Source of the DNA: Tillandsia leiboldiana
Lineage: Eukaryota > Streptophyta > Magnoliopsida > Poales > Bromeliaceae
NCBI GenBank assembly: GCA_029204045.2
Contig: CM055076.1
Coordinates: 10,206,069 to 10,270,068, forward strand
Direction of reading: 5' to 3'
Length of the DNA: 64,000 nucleotides
Both the position numbers and the translations under genes were made by a program. The notes under the pieces were generated by a model, which was not told where the DNA came from, searched no databases, and saw only the letters and a program-made list of their open reading frames with translations. This document shows positions 1 to 9,021 of this stretch, piece after piece (the stretch's first letter is position 1; every line of letters begins with the position of its first letter).

Positions 1-88
1 TTCACATCATCATTGTACCTTGATGCAGTCATCATTGATGTATACAAGATCACAATTTTCACAATATCATTGTTCAAGTTCTCTAAAT

Positions 89-107
89 CTCTCCCCCTTT
101 TTGTCAC
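89..107 (-). other. C1 internal polypurine tract (second PPT)
   Basis: On the minus strand a TTTGTGAC motif is followed by five A, five G and AGAGA. The same block occurs in C3 (34858-34875) and C4 (55012-55028), in each case several hundred bases upstream of the LTR-adjacent polypurine tract. It could prime a second plus strand. Role inferred. Confidence 0.6.
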
Positions 108-264
108 AAACAAAGCCAAAGTTACCAAAAAAAATTGAAGGAGAGTAAACAATATTAACGAAAATGTTCCAAAAATTTAAGAACTAGAACTAAAAGTGAG
201 TCCTAAAAACTGAGAAACCTGCACAAAAGGATTAAAAATCTGCAAAAGAATAAAAAAGAAGAAA

Positions 265-1698
265 TCAGTCATCAGATTCTGAGTCTTCAGAGCTTGTGCA
301 GCCCATCTTTGAGAACATCTTTTTCACCCGCTTGTTCATAGAATTGATCTTCTTAGTTATGGTAATGTGAGCTGCCGTGATGAGCTCGAGCTCATTGGAG
401 ATTCTCGTTTGTGCCTTCGAGATCTGTTCCTGCTCAACCGATAATCGTTGTTGTTCTTTGTAGATGGATGAGACTGATGCTTCATCCGCTGGTGTGGGTG
501 CTGGTTGTGATGGTGACGCGGAGGTGCCGCTACCAGGTTTTGTTCCGCACGTTGGGACTGGAGTGACATGGGGTAATTTGTGAAGTGACTTCACGACGGT
601 GGACTCATCGATCATGCCCAAACACTGATGATAAGTCGGTGAGGTAATGTCAACCTGAAATTTCTTCAAAATCCTCATTATAATCAGTGGAAATGGAATT
701 CTCTCTGTGGGATGAGGGTGCTCAACATATCTTGTCATTCTATTCCAAATGATGTATGGAATGTTGATATTCAATCCCATTGCCTCAGACGGATGTCCTA
801 AGAGATACAAAAATAGCATTCGATCCCATCTCACGACTTTCGTCTGCAGATTTGGAAGGATATTGTAACAAATGATGAAGTTTAGAAATCGGTACTCAAG
901 ACGAAGTTCCTTGGATCTGATCGATTTCTCCGTTGATTGCGTTCCTTCCAAACAAATTCCCTTTATAACCCTTTGCCACACAGTGTTTGTCAAAACCTGT
1001 CCCTTCAAGTAATTAACTCCTGTCTTGTTGGCAGGCATTCCCAAAACCTCGCCAATCAATTGTGGAGTAATTTTGAATCTTGTGCCTTGGATGTTCGTGT
1101 AAAATTCCATTGGACCGTTTTCAATTTCACGAAGGTGCCGTGCATTTGTATAGAAGGCCCTTACAAGATGCAAACAGTATCCAAGCACTTCTGGAAATCG
1201 ACAAACTTGAATAAGGTTTGCTTGTTCAATTAGAGCGCCAAACTCAGGGGAGTGATCTCGTAGAGCCTCTATATTGACATGCCTCTCACCAATGCATTCA
1301 CGATTCTCAAATGCCTTTAGGCGATCCGAATTAACGAACACTTGTTCCTCCCGAGGTGGAGAATCCGGAATAATCGGTTCGTTAGCCATGAAACCTCGTG
1401 CTCGTCCAAACCGTCGAGCGAGTCGTTTCCTTTTTACTGAGATGGTTGGTGCAGTCATAGGTGCTTTACCTTTGTCCGTGGGTGCTTTTTCTTTCGATGC
1501 ATCGGACGCCTTTTGTTCAGGCAATGAGTCATCATCATCTGTCAATGCAGTACAATCTACCTCGTGACAATCTACTTCTGTGTCGCTGATCACATGAAAC
1601 TCACCCTTTTGTTGTGTTTTCTTAGCTCTTTTTAACTTATTTGTGGCCCGAGTGTGCACCATAGTGACCAATAAAAGAATGATCCATGAGAATCCCAT
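265..1698 (-). CDS. C1 env-like third ORF (477 aa)
   Basis: Open ORF downstream of pol, as in Sireviruses. I chose the ATG at 1698 (MGFSWIILLLV...) because it aligns with the start in C2 (19906) and C3 (36438); the frame stays open up to an ATG at 1752, but that lies inside the predicted leader intron. Visible order: a short hydrophobic stretch at residues 2-11, a basic then acidic Ser-rich linker, a central domain (about residues 110-360, with PQLIGEVLGMP) resembling the family called putative plant transposon protein in Pfam, a Pro/Ser-rich linker, and a C-terminal charged coiled coil (EQQRLSVEQEQ onward). Function is unknown; membrane fusion is not shown for such proteins. Unlike C3 and C4 it has no stop or frameshift. 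Confidence 0.75.
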   Translation of the reverse strand: MGFSWIILLLVTMVHTRATNKLKRAKKTQQKGEFHVISDTEVDCHEVDCTALTDDDDSLPEQKASDASKEKAPTDKGKAPMTAPTISVKRKRLARRFGRARGFMANEPIIPDSPPREEQVFVNSDRLKAFENRECIGERHVNIEALRDHSPEFGALIEQANLIQVCRFPEVLGYCLHLVRAFYTNARHLREIENGPMEFYTNIQGTRFKITPQLIGEVLGMPANKTGVNYLKGQVLTNTVWQRVIKGICLEGTQSTEKSIRSKELRLEYRFLNFIICYNILPNLQTKVVRWDRMLFLYLLGHPSEAMGLNINIPYIIWNRMTRYVEHPHPTERIPFPLIIMRILKKFQVDITSPTYHQCLGMIDESTVVKSLHKLPHVTPVPTCGTKPGSGTSASPSQPAPTPADEASVSSIYKEQQRLSVEQEQISKAQTRISNELELITAAHITITKKINSMNKRVKKMFSKMGCTSSEDSESDD

Positions 1699-1728
1699 TG
1701 ATCCAAGTGCTTTAAGAAGATTAAAATC

Positions 1729-2114
1729 CTGTGAGCAACAACTCAAGAACACATAAAAAAAAATTGTTAATTTTCAAAGATTGAAAAATTGTACCCAAAC
1801 AATCATAATCATGTAGAGAGACTAAGAATCAAATTAGTTTTGCAAAAGGACTTTTAAAAATAGATCAATTGCATGATTTTCGAAAATCCTTATTATAAGC
1901 CCTAAAACCGAAATTTTAGAAATCGAAGCCTAAAAATCCGTTAATCAGGAGAATACCTAGCATATAATCAAAACTAATCTACCCAGAGTTCTTATTTCAA
2001 AAGAAATTTGATCAAAAACCATCCACAAACAAAGTTGATCCAAGAAATTCATCACGTTTGAGGAGGAAAAGAGAAAAACGGTGAAAAACCGAGATTTTGA
2101 TCAATAAAACTTAC
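1729..2114 (-). other. C1 predicted leader intron upstream of env-like ORF
   Basis: On the minus strand a GTAAGT donor begins at 2114 and a T-rich stretch ending TTGCTCACAG lies at 1729, 31 nt before the env-like ATG. Length 386 nt, A/T-rich. The same donor and a CACAG acceptor occur in C2, C3 and C4 at matching positions (383, 383, 378 nt). Splicing is a prediction. Confidence 0.55.
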
Positions 2115-2232
2115 TTGGAGTTGAAGAACTTGAGTTTGAAAGCTTCCAGGAAGGATGAAATCTAGAGAGAGAGGCTCTGGAAACTTTGGAACAAAAGATT
2201 GGAGTAAAAGAAATCAAAAACCACTTTCGTTC

Positions 2233-2400
2233 TTTATAAAACCTAGCCGCGATCCGGATCAGTTCATAACTGCGATCCGGATCGGCTACCCACAGTGAGA
2301 AACTGCGTTCGGGATCCGGATCGGCAGATACAATCCGGATCGTCAGCCCGCAGAAGAATTCCTGCGTTCGGGATCCGGATCATCTAGCCCGATCCGGATC
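2233..2400 (-). promoter_or_regulatory. C1 internal promoter-like cassette: CCGG palindrome array plus TATA
   Basis: Six copies of the palindrome GATCCGGATC (one with a changed base) start at 2251, 2274, 2313, 2332, 2372 and 2391, so spacing alternates about 20 and 40 bp. On the minus strand the array runs straight into GGCTAGG and TTTTATAAAG (2233-2241), then a leader with CT-rich runs (about 2115-2232) and the predicted intron. The LTR carries the same unit, GATCCGGATCCCGAACG, before its own TATA box. I read this as a second promoter driving the env-like ORF; expression is untested. Confidence 0.55.
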
Positions 2401-3342
2401 GGCCCCAACTTTTTCTTTAGAAAATTTCAGAGAAATTCAAGAAAAACCAGAAAAAGATTGTAAGCGCAAATGCGTATCAACTTTAAACAAAAATCATCGT
2501 TTCATACAACAAGAATTAGATTATGCCAAATCTATCAATAATATCCAAAAATGAAACGAAAATTTACAAAAATTAAATCCCTTAAAGTTGAACACCTTCA
2601 ATTACATCTAACTTGATCTTATGAGTAATGCCTTTATCAAATCATCAATTCAGTAAAGAAAATGAAATACAAAGATCAATAGATGTTTGAAATCCCAAAT
2701 ATAATAGATAATGTATCTAGACAATCTGTTGAAGAGAGTGGCTCTTTGAGCATCTTTCTTTAAAAAACCCACCTTATACCAACCTTGAAATTTGACAGAG
2801 TCAAGTATTTCAACATGCATTTTACTTAATCAAAAATTTGAACAACCATGCTTGGTATACATGTGGTAGCTGCACACAATACTCGGACGACCGAGGTGGT
2901 AGCTCTTTCCTCCATGTGGTGGTAGTTTTCACACTCCTCATTGGGATGTAACTCTTTCCACATCTTTTGAGCATTTTACCTTTTCTAAGACTCCCCCTCA
3001 ATTGGCTATCAATTATTTAAGATATAAAGTATTCAACCAAATATTGATCTCGATTTCATACTCGACTAAGCAGTCAAATAAGATAATGACTATACCAAGA
3101 GATCATAGAGAGAGAGAAATTGACTTTGATCACTTAGAAGATGATTTAATTAACATAAATGATCATTGCAACAGTGAAATATTATGATGGCAAAAGCATA
3201 ATAAATTTCTAAATGTGCGAAACGATGCAATTAAAGTCAATTATGATCTATGCTCAATTAATGTCCTATGTACAAACATAGATAATGAACAAAACAAAAA
3301 CAAATACAAAACCTATCCTAAGCAAAGATTTCAAAAAGAAGA
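2401..3342 (-). other. C1 noncoding spacer between pol and internal promoter
   Basis: About 0.94 kb, A/T-rich, no convincing ORF. It is conserved in all four copia copies. A block at about 2861-2960 carries three CTACCAC motifs (minus strand) around a short hairpin, CTCGG/CCGAG. No other feature recognised. Confidence 0.6.
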
Positions 3343-6117
3343 TTATTTCAAGGAAAGCATCCCAATTGCTTTTCGTAAATGAATAAAACGTTTTTGATCC
3401 AAAGGTTTTGTTAGAATGTCAGCTAATTGATCCTCAGTTGAAATATATGAAAGTCGAAGAGTATTTGATTCAACTAGCTCTCTAAGAAAATGATATCTAA
3501 GTTCAATATGTTTTGTTCTAGAGTGCAACACAGGGTTTTTAGAAATGTTAATTGCACTAGTGTTGTCACAAAGTATTGTTACCGAAGATGCTGAAAAGCG
3601 GAAGTCGCTCAATACGCTTTTCATCCAAATGAGTTGAGTTGAGCAACTTCCAGCTGAAATGTATTCCGCTTCGGCAGTCGAGAGTGCTATGCAGTTCTGC
3701 TTTTTACTGTGCCATGCAACAAGGCAATGGCCAAGATAGAAGCATGCACCACTCGTGCTTTTCCGATCATCCACTGATCCTGCCCAATCGGCATCTGAGT
3801 ATCCAACAATATCCAAACTTGTTCCCATAGGATACCAAATTCCGAAATTAATTGATCCTTTGATATACCGAATGATCCTTTTCACCGCTTTCAGGTGAAC
3901 CTCCTTTGGTGCTGATTGATATCTCGCGCAAATCCCAACACCAAAAGATATATCCGGGCGACTAGCAGTGAGGTAAAGTAGACTTCCAATCATACTTCGA
4001 TACAGTTTCTCGTCTACATTCTCACTATGTGATTCACTTCCAAGTCCCTTGTGGCTAGTTCCCATTGGAGTCGGAAAATCTTTACAGTTTTCGAGATCGA
4101 ACTTTTTGACCAACTCCATTGCATACTTGGATTGACTCAAGTGAATACCTTCATCATTTTGTTTAATTTGCAATCCAAGGAAATAAGTCAATTCGCCCAT
4201 CATGGACATCTCAAATTCGCTTTCCATGGTCTCCGCGAATTTAGAAGCATCGTTATCTCTTGTTGCGCCAAATACAATGTCATCGACATAGATTTGTGCT
4301 ACAATGAAATTGCTTTGATAATGCTTCACAAAGAGAGTCCTATCAGCTCCCCCTCGAGTATAGCCCTTCTCCAAAAGGTGCTTTGTTAACCTTTCGTACC
4401 ATGCTCGCGGTGCTTGTTTCAGACCGTAAAGAGCCTTTTTCAAACGAAAAACATGGTTAGGTTGTTTATGATCTACAAAACCTTTCGGTTGAGCCACATA
4501 AACTTCCTCATTTAAAAACCCATTTAGAAATGCGCTTTTAACGTCCATTTGAAATAATTTGATTTTAAAATGACAAGCAATAACAAATAGTATACGAATG
4601 GACTCGAGTCTAGCTATAGGGGCGAAAGTTTCATCAAAGTCTATACCTTCTACTTGAGAATAGCCTTGGGCAACTAATCGTGGCTTGTTCCTGATGATAG
4701 TACCATCCTCATTTTTCTTGTTCTTGAAGATCCATTTGGTACCTATCACATTGTGTTGCTTTGGAGGCTTCGTTAATTCCCAGACTTTGTTTCGCTCAAA
4801 TTGATGGAGCTCTTCCTGCATTGCTTTAATCCAGTAGTCATCCTGAAGAGCTTCATCTATGTTCTTTGGTTCGATTAAAGATACGTAGCAAGCGAATCCA
4901 CAAACCAACTGCCTCCGAGTTCTGACTCCTTCTTGTGGATCTCCAATAATATTCGATTCCGGATGATCCTTGGAGATTCGTAACGTTTGTTGAAACGGAG
5001 TACTCGGAGATATATGAGATGATTCCTGCACATCAGATAAACTAGAAGAACCATTAGATGCATCATTAATATTGGAAGTATTATTATGAGAAGATGCACT
5101 AGCAGGAGAATCATCATCTTGAGAGATATCGAGGGTAGATTTTCCAGTTTCAAAGTGAAAAGCTTCATCTACTTTAACATTTATAGATTCTACGATCGTC
5201 TTAGATTCAATGTTAAATACTCGATATGCTCTGCTATTCGTAGAATAACCCAAAAAGATCCCTTGATCACTTCGAGAGTCGAACTTTCCAAGATTTTCAC
5301 GGTCACGTAAAATGTAACATCGACTCCCGAAGACACGAAAATATTTGATATTGGGTTTTCTACTAAACCACAGCTCATATGGTGTATTTAAAGTTCCTGG
5401 GCGCAAGTAAACTCTATTAATGACATAGACAGCGGTGTTCACAGCTTCAGCCCAAAAATGTAGCGGTAAATTCCGGCTATGAAGCATCACACGCGCCATC
5501 TCTTGAACAACCCTGTTCTTGCGCTCAACAACACCATTCTGCTGAGGTGTATAGGGTGCCGAGAATTCATGTTTAATTCCATTTGAAGTGCAAAAATCAA
5601 TGAATTTTGAATTTATGAATTCTCCACCTCTATCACTTCTAACACGAATGATCTTTTCATTCTTTTCAATCATAATACGATGGCAAATCTCATGAAAAGA
5701 GTCAAACGTATCAGCTTTCTCTTTTAAAAATGCTACCCAAGAAAACCGAGAGAAATCATCAACCAATAAAAAAATGTACCATTTACCTCCCAAAGATGGT
5801 TGACAGGTCGGCCAAAAGAAAAGGAAGAAAAGAAAATAGTCTACATAAACTACACAAGATTTAATCGTAAAACGATTAAAGACAAGGAGGGGTTTCACCT
5901 TTGCATACCCAAACCTTTTGAGTTTTGGAGTATGTTGGCAATGGTTGAGAAGTTTTCCTTGATGAAGGCGTCTTGTTTGAAGTACTACCAATGTCCTTTT
6001 CTTTAGGAGAATCCTTCTTTGAATTCCATGGAGTGAACTTATTGGTAGCAGTTGCAAGATGTGGTTGATTTGATCCTTGAGCTCCAACCTTGCAATTTCT
6101 TCCAATGTGCCCTGCAA
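3343..6117 (-). CDS. pol: C1 truncated pol: integrase core (partial), RT, RNase H
   Basis: Homology to copia pol starts near 5812 (RQPSLGGKWYIFLLVDD); sequence upstream of that in this frame is filler and out-of-frame gag. Order: integrase core with the second Asp (VRSDRGGEF) and Glu (NGVVERKNR), then the GKFDSR region, RT with LYGLKQAPRAWY and YVDD, and RNase H with STAEAEY and the HIELRYHF tail. Missing are protease, the integrase zinc-binding HHCC region and the first integrase Asp (DLMG), lost in a deletion shared with C3. The frame differs from gag, which ends inside the filler. The RT/RNase H part looks intact, but no active integrase or protease can be made. Confidence 0.85.
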   Translation of the reverse strand: MQGTLEEIARLELKDQINHILQLLPISSLHGIQRRILLKKRTLVVLQTRRLHQGKLLNHCQHTPKLKRFGYAKVKPLLVFNRFTIKSCVVYVDYFLFFLFFWPTCQPSLGGKWYIFLLVDDFSRFSWVAFLKEKADTFDSFHEICHRIMIEKNEKIIRVRSDRGGEFINSKFIDFCTSNGIKHEFSAPYTPQQNGVVERKNRVVQEMARVMLHSRNLPLHFWAEAVNTAVYVINRVYLRPGTLNTPYELWFSRKPNIKYFRVFGSRCYILRDRENLGKFDSRSDQGIFLGYSTNSRAYRVFNIESKTIVESINVKVDEAFHFETGKSTLDISQDDDSPASASSHNNTSNINDASNGSSSLSDVQESSHISPSTPFQQTLRISKDHPESNIIGDPQEGVRTRRQLVCGFACYVSLIEPKNIDEALQDDYWIKAMQEELHQFERNKVWELTKPPKQHNVIGTKWIFKNKKNEDGTIIRNKPRLVAQGYSQVEGIDFDETFAPIARLESIRILFVIACHFKIKLFQMDVKSAFLNGFLNEEVYVAQPKGFVDHKQPNHVFRLKKALYGLKQAPRAWYERLTKHLLEKGYTRGGADRTLFVKHYQSNFIVAQIYVDDIVFGATRDNDASKFAETMESEFEMSMMGELTYFLGLQIKQNDEGIHLSQSKYAMELVKKFDLENCKDFPTPMGTSHKGLGSESHSENVDEKLYRSMIGSLLYLTASRPDISFGVGICARYQSAPKEVHLKAVKRIIRYIKGSINFGIWYPMGTSLDIVGYSDADWAGSVDDRKSTSGACFYLGHCLVAWHSKKQNCIALSTAEAEYISAGSCSTQLIWMKSVLSDFRFSASSVTILCDNTSAINISKNPVLHSRTKHIELRYHFLRELVESNTLRLSYISTEDQLADILTKPLDQKRFIHLRKAIGMLSLK
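5813..5878 (-). other. C1 filler replacing protease and integrase N-terminus
   Basis: Compared with C2, 628 bp (24010-24637) are absent and 66 bp of unrelated sequence is present. It contains an 8 bp inverted repeat, TTTAATCG/CGATTAAA, and a pyrimidine-rich run on the coding strand. Nearly the same filler is in C3 (40760-40824), so it predates both insertions. Flanking homology resumes at GGCC on one side and CCTTGTCTT on the other. Confidence 0.8.
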
Positions 6118-7864
6118 AATTACAACGAAAACATACCTTTGTGCTTGACGATTCTGAAGAGGATGAAGTAGGCTTGTTGTCGTTGGTTGTCATGATTTCC
6201 GGTGTCGGAGAAGGAGATACCGACTGAGGCACAAAGACTGTCCCAACCGAACTAAAATTGTCTTCAGTTCGATTGTATCCGAGGCCGAACTTGTTTGTTT
6301 GACCAAGACCAAGAAGTTTATCCAACTTACTCCTTCCTAAAGAAAATTGCTGTAAGTCATCCTTGAGTTGGCAAATGGTCTCTGTCATTTCCAATTTTTC
6401 CCGTCGGGCCTCGCCGTAGATCTTCAAGAAATAGTTCGCTTTGTTCACCATATCTATATAGTTCTTCTCGAGTTGCTCATTGGACTCTTGAAGGGAAACA
6501 TTTTCTTTTATCAGTTTATCCCTTTCCACTTCAAGATCGGTCGAGAGAGAAGTTGCCCTTTTTACTTCTTCTTCGAGATCCTGCAATCTCCCTCTCAACC
6601 CCTTGTTTTGCTTAGCCGGTTTCTTTAAATCCCGTAAAGATCTGTGATAGGCTAGAGCAAATTCTTCACCTTCCGAATCATCCGATTCGTTGTCCGTTGC
6701 GTTCTTTTCAACAGTGGAGTTGGACAACGACTCAGATGTACTTGCCATAAAGCACATGAAGGGTGAAGATACGGACGCGTGGAATGCGGTGGAGCTCTTT
6801 TCTTCATCACTCGAAGACGACTCATTTGACGTTGAGTTGTCATCCCAAGTGACGACTTGCATCGCCTTCTTCTTTGCCGGATACTTGTTAGGACATTCCG
6901 TTGCAATGTGGCCGTAGCCTCGACATTTGAAGCATTGTAGTTGTCCTTCTGAACTTTTCTTATCCTTTGAGAAGTTCTCTTGCTTTCTTGACTTGTAACC
7001 TGAAGTACCCTTGCCTTTGTTCGACTTTCCGAAGGATGGAGATTTGCTTGAACTACCCCTTCGAAAGTTGCGGCGAAACTTCCTTGTCAAGAGAGCGAGC
7101 TGCTTCTCAAATTCCTCCATAGAAAGGTTCTCGTCATCGTCTGAGGAGGACGTATCCGCGTCTTCTTCCTTAGTTGTTTTCAACGCATAACCTGAAGACT
7201 TAGAAGTGGATGCCTTTCCAGAAGAATTGTTAGTAGTAAATGTCATTTCATAAGTTTGTAATGAACCAACTAATTCTTCTACACGTATTTCGTTCGGGTG
7301 TTTAATAGTTTCAATGGCAGTAACCTTTGGGCGAAATCGTTCAGGAAGAGTTCTTAAGATCTTTCTTACAATCTTAAATTCTGGAATCTTCTCTCCCAGA
7401 TTAGCACATGAGTTTACGATGTCTTGCAATCGTGTATAGTAGTCCGTGAAAGATTCATTTTCTGCCATTAAGATAGAGTCAAACTTGCTCGTAAGCATTT
7501 GCAGTTTCTGAATCTTCACGAGGTTAGTTCCCTCATGTGTAACCTGAAGAACATCCCAGATTTCTTTCGCAGTCTCACATGCCGAGACGCGAGAGAATTC
7601 AGTTTGAGATAAGGCATTAAAGATAGCATTAATTCCCTTGCCATTGTAAGAAGATGAATCTAACTCTTCCTTGGTCCATTTCGACCTAGGTTTTAAGGTG
7701 TGAACATCACCAATAAATTCTGTTGGATTAGTCCATCCTAATTCAATCGATTGCCACACCCGTTCGTCGATGGAAATTAAAAAGGCTTTCATCCGTACTT
7801 TCCAGTACGCATAATTTGTTCCATCGAAGAACGGGGGTCGGTTGATGTTTCCACCTTCAACCAT
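5876..7864 (-). CDS. gag: C1 Gag (662 aa)
   Basis: Starts at the ATG shortly after the primer binding site. N-terminal 200 residues match the copia-type Gag (UBN2-like) region, with the AKEIWDVLQVTHEGT signature. A CCHC knuckle (CFKCRGYGHIATEC, residues 311-324) follows, then acidic Ser-rich sequence, a coiled coil (about 400-520), and a second CCHC (CFRCNFAGHIGRNC, 578-591). It ends soon after KVWVCKGE, where the deletion/filler brings a stop; in C2 the same frame continues into protease. Expected to form virus-like particles and bind RNA. Intact, consistent with a non-autonomous element that still supplies or uses Gag. Confidence 0.85.
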   Translation of the reverse strand: MVEGGNINRPPFFDGTNYAYWKVRMKAFLISIDERVWQSIELGWTNPTEFIGDVHTLKPRSKWTKEELDSSSYNGKGINAIFNALSQTEFSRVSACETAKEIWDVLQVTHEGTNLVKIQKLQMLTSKFDSILMAENESFTDYYTRLQDIVNSCANLGEKIPEFKIVRKILRTLPERFRPKVTAIETIKHPNEIRVEELVGSLQTYEMTFTTNNSSGKASTSKSSGYALKTTKEEDADTSSSDDDENLSMEEFEKQLALLTRKFRRNFRRGSSSKSPSFGKSNKGKGTSGYKSRKQENFSKDKKSSEGQLQCFKCRGYGHIATECPNKYPAKKKAMQVVTWDDNSTSNESSSSDEEKSSTAFHASVSSPFMCFMASTSESLSNSTVEKNATDNESDDSEGEEFALAYHRSLRDLKKPAKQNKGLRGRLQDLEEEVKRATSLSTDLEVERDKLIKENVSLQESNEQLEKNYIDMVNKANYFLKIYGEARREKLEMTETICQLKDDLQQFSLGRSKLDKLLGLGQTNKFGLGYNRTEDNFSSVGTVFVPQSVSPSPTPEIMTTNDNKPTSSSSESSSTKVCFRCNFAGHIGRNCKVGAQGSNQPHLATATNKFTPWNSKKDSPKEKDIGSTSNKTPSSRKTSQPLPTYSKTQKVWVCKGETPPCL

Positions 7865-7884
7865 TGTTTACAACCCTATTCCCT

Positions 7885-7895
7885 CTCTGATACCA
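7885..7895 (-). other. C1 primer binding site
   Basis: TGGTATCAGAG on the minus strand, two bases after the LTR end; complementary to the 3' end of plant initiator tRNA-Met. C1 and C2 have A where the perfect site has C at base 12. Confidence 0.85.
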
Positions 7896-8200
7896 CTTGT
7901 TGGGTTATATGTAATAAGGATCTAAATAGGGGAAAAAATACCTAGAGGGGGGTGAATAGGTGTAAACGCATAAACACTCAAAAAATCGTTGCGACAAAAA
8001 CCCAATGCGGAAATAAAAATAATACGCAAGATTTTTACGTGGAAAACTCCATCACCGGAGTAAAAAACCACGGGACCGATAACACGGCAGAAATCCACTA
8101 GAATTAAAACACGTACAAGGTGATTTACCGTACACACTTACGACTCAACCTTTTCCATACGCTCCTAGAGGACCTTCTCCGCTCGCTCCGCGACGCTTCT

Positions 8201-8380
8201 CGAATCCACGATCAGCGCCCAACGCCGAATCCATGGCGTCCAACGTCGAATCCACGATGTCCGACCGAATCCACGGTCTTCACCCAATAGCACCCTTCGA
8301 ATCCACGAACGTGCCTCGCTCCGAATCCACGAGAGCGGTTGAACCTTGAATCCACAAGGACACGCGAATCCACGCGCCGA
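8201..8380 (-). repeat. Eight-copy CGTGGATTCG motif in C1 transcribed leader
   Basis: GTGGATTC (minus strand), mostly with flanking C/G, recurs eight times within 180 bp, about 290-470 nt downstream of the LTR TATA box, so it should lie in the RNA leader. The same series is in all other LTRs of this family, with six or seven copies in C4. Role unknown. Confidence 0.7.
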
Positions 8381-8662
8381 TTTTTGGGGTAAATCGTTGT
8401 TTTGGGTGGTGATGATCCGCCGAATACTTAGATCAAAGTTAGATCGGAAATACCATCTAAGTATTCATTAGTTTGATTCAACTCAAGATGTGAGTATGAA
8501 AACCTAGAATCAAACTAATCAATATAGATGAAGAAACATAGAGTATTCTCTAATGATTTCCTTTCTTCTCTATATGTGGATATAGAGCCGTAAAAGATGA
8601 TATATGAAAATGACGGCTATCTCGATTCACAGTGGATTTCCCTAGAAAAAGAATCATAGGGT

Positions 8663-9021
8663 CTATTTATAGGTTAGAAACCCTAGGAAGGAGATAAGAA
8701 TCAAAAACCTAACATTTCTGGAGATTTTACGGACGGCGATCCGGATTGGATTAACTGTGATCCGGATCGTCGCAACGAGTCAGGCAATTCCAGAAAAACG
8801 AAGGTTCGGGATCCGGATCGAAGTGCTTGATCCGGATCGTTCATACAGTTCACCAAACATCAACGTTCGGGATCCGGATTGCGAAGACTGATCCGGATCG
8901 TTCAAGGAAGATGGTAAACTCAGTGTTCGGGATCCGGATCAAGAGAGGCTACGATCCGGATTGAACTGGTGTATGAACGAACCATCTTCGGGATCCGGAT
9001 CGAACAACCTGATCCGGATCC
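8663..9021 (-). promoter_or_regulatory. C1 LTR promoter: palindrome array and TATA box
   Basis: TATA box CTATAAATAG at 8672-8663 on the minus strand, preceded by CCTAGGGTTT. Upstream, ten GATCCGGAT(C/T) units start at 8738, 8759, 8810, 8829, 8871, 8890, 8931, 8953, 8992 and 9011, that is five pairs with 19-22 bp inside a pair and 39-51 bp between pairs. CCGG-core palindrome arrays are described for Sirevirus LTRs. Confidence 0.75.

Noticed and set aside
265..1698. DNA transposase gene, from the name of the similar Pfam family
   Set aside because: The domain is found in LTR retrotransposon third ORFs; no terminal inverted repeats or DDE triad accompany it.
2251..2400. CRISPR-like array (short regularly spaced palindromes)
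   Set aside because: Units are 10 bp, inside retrotransposon noncoding DNA of a plant, spacers are homologous between copies and no cas genes exist.
3002..3187. Small ORF (61 codons) in the C1 spacer
   Set aside because: Broken by indels in the other copies and in noncoding context; chance ORF.
4051..4389. Plus-strand ORFs overlapping the minus-strand pol of C1, repeated in C2 and C3
   Set aside because: Antisense shadows of RT and RNase H; conservation follows from the coding strand.
5813..5878. Filler in C1/C3 as a retained intron
   Set aside because: It has a pyrimidine run but no AG acceptor at the right junction and no GT donor at the left one, and it replaces rather than interrupts coding sequence.
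7885..7895. tRNA gene at the initiator-tRNA match
   Set aside because: Only 11-12 bases complementary to the tRNA 3' end are present at every LTR junction; these are primer binding sites.
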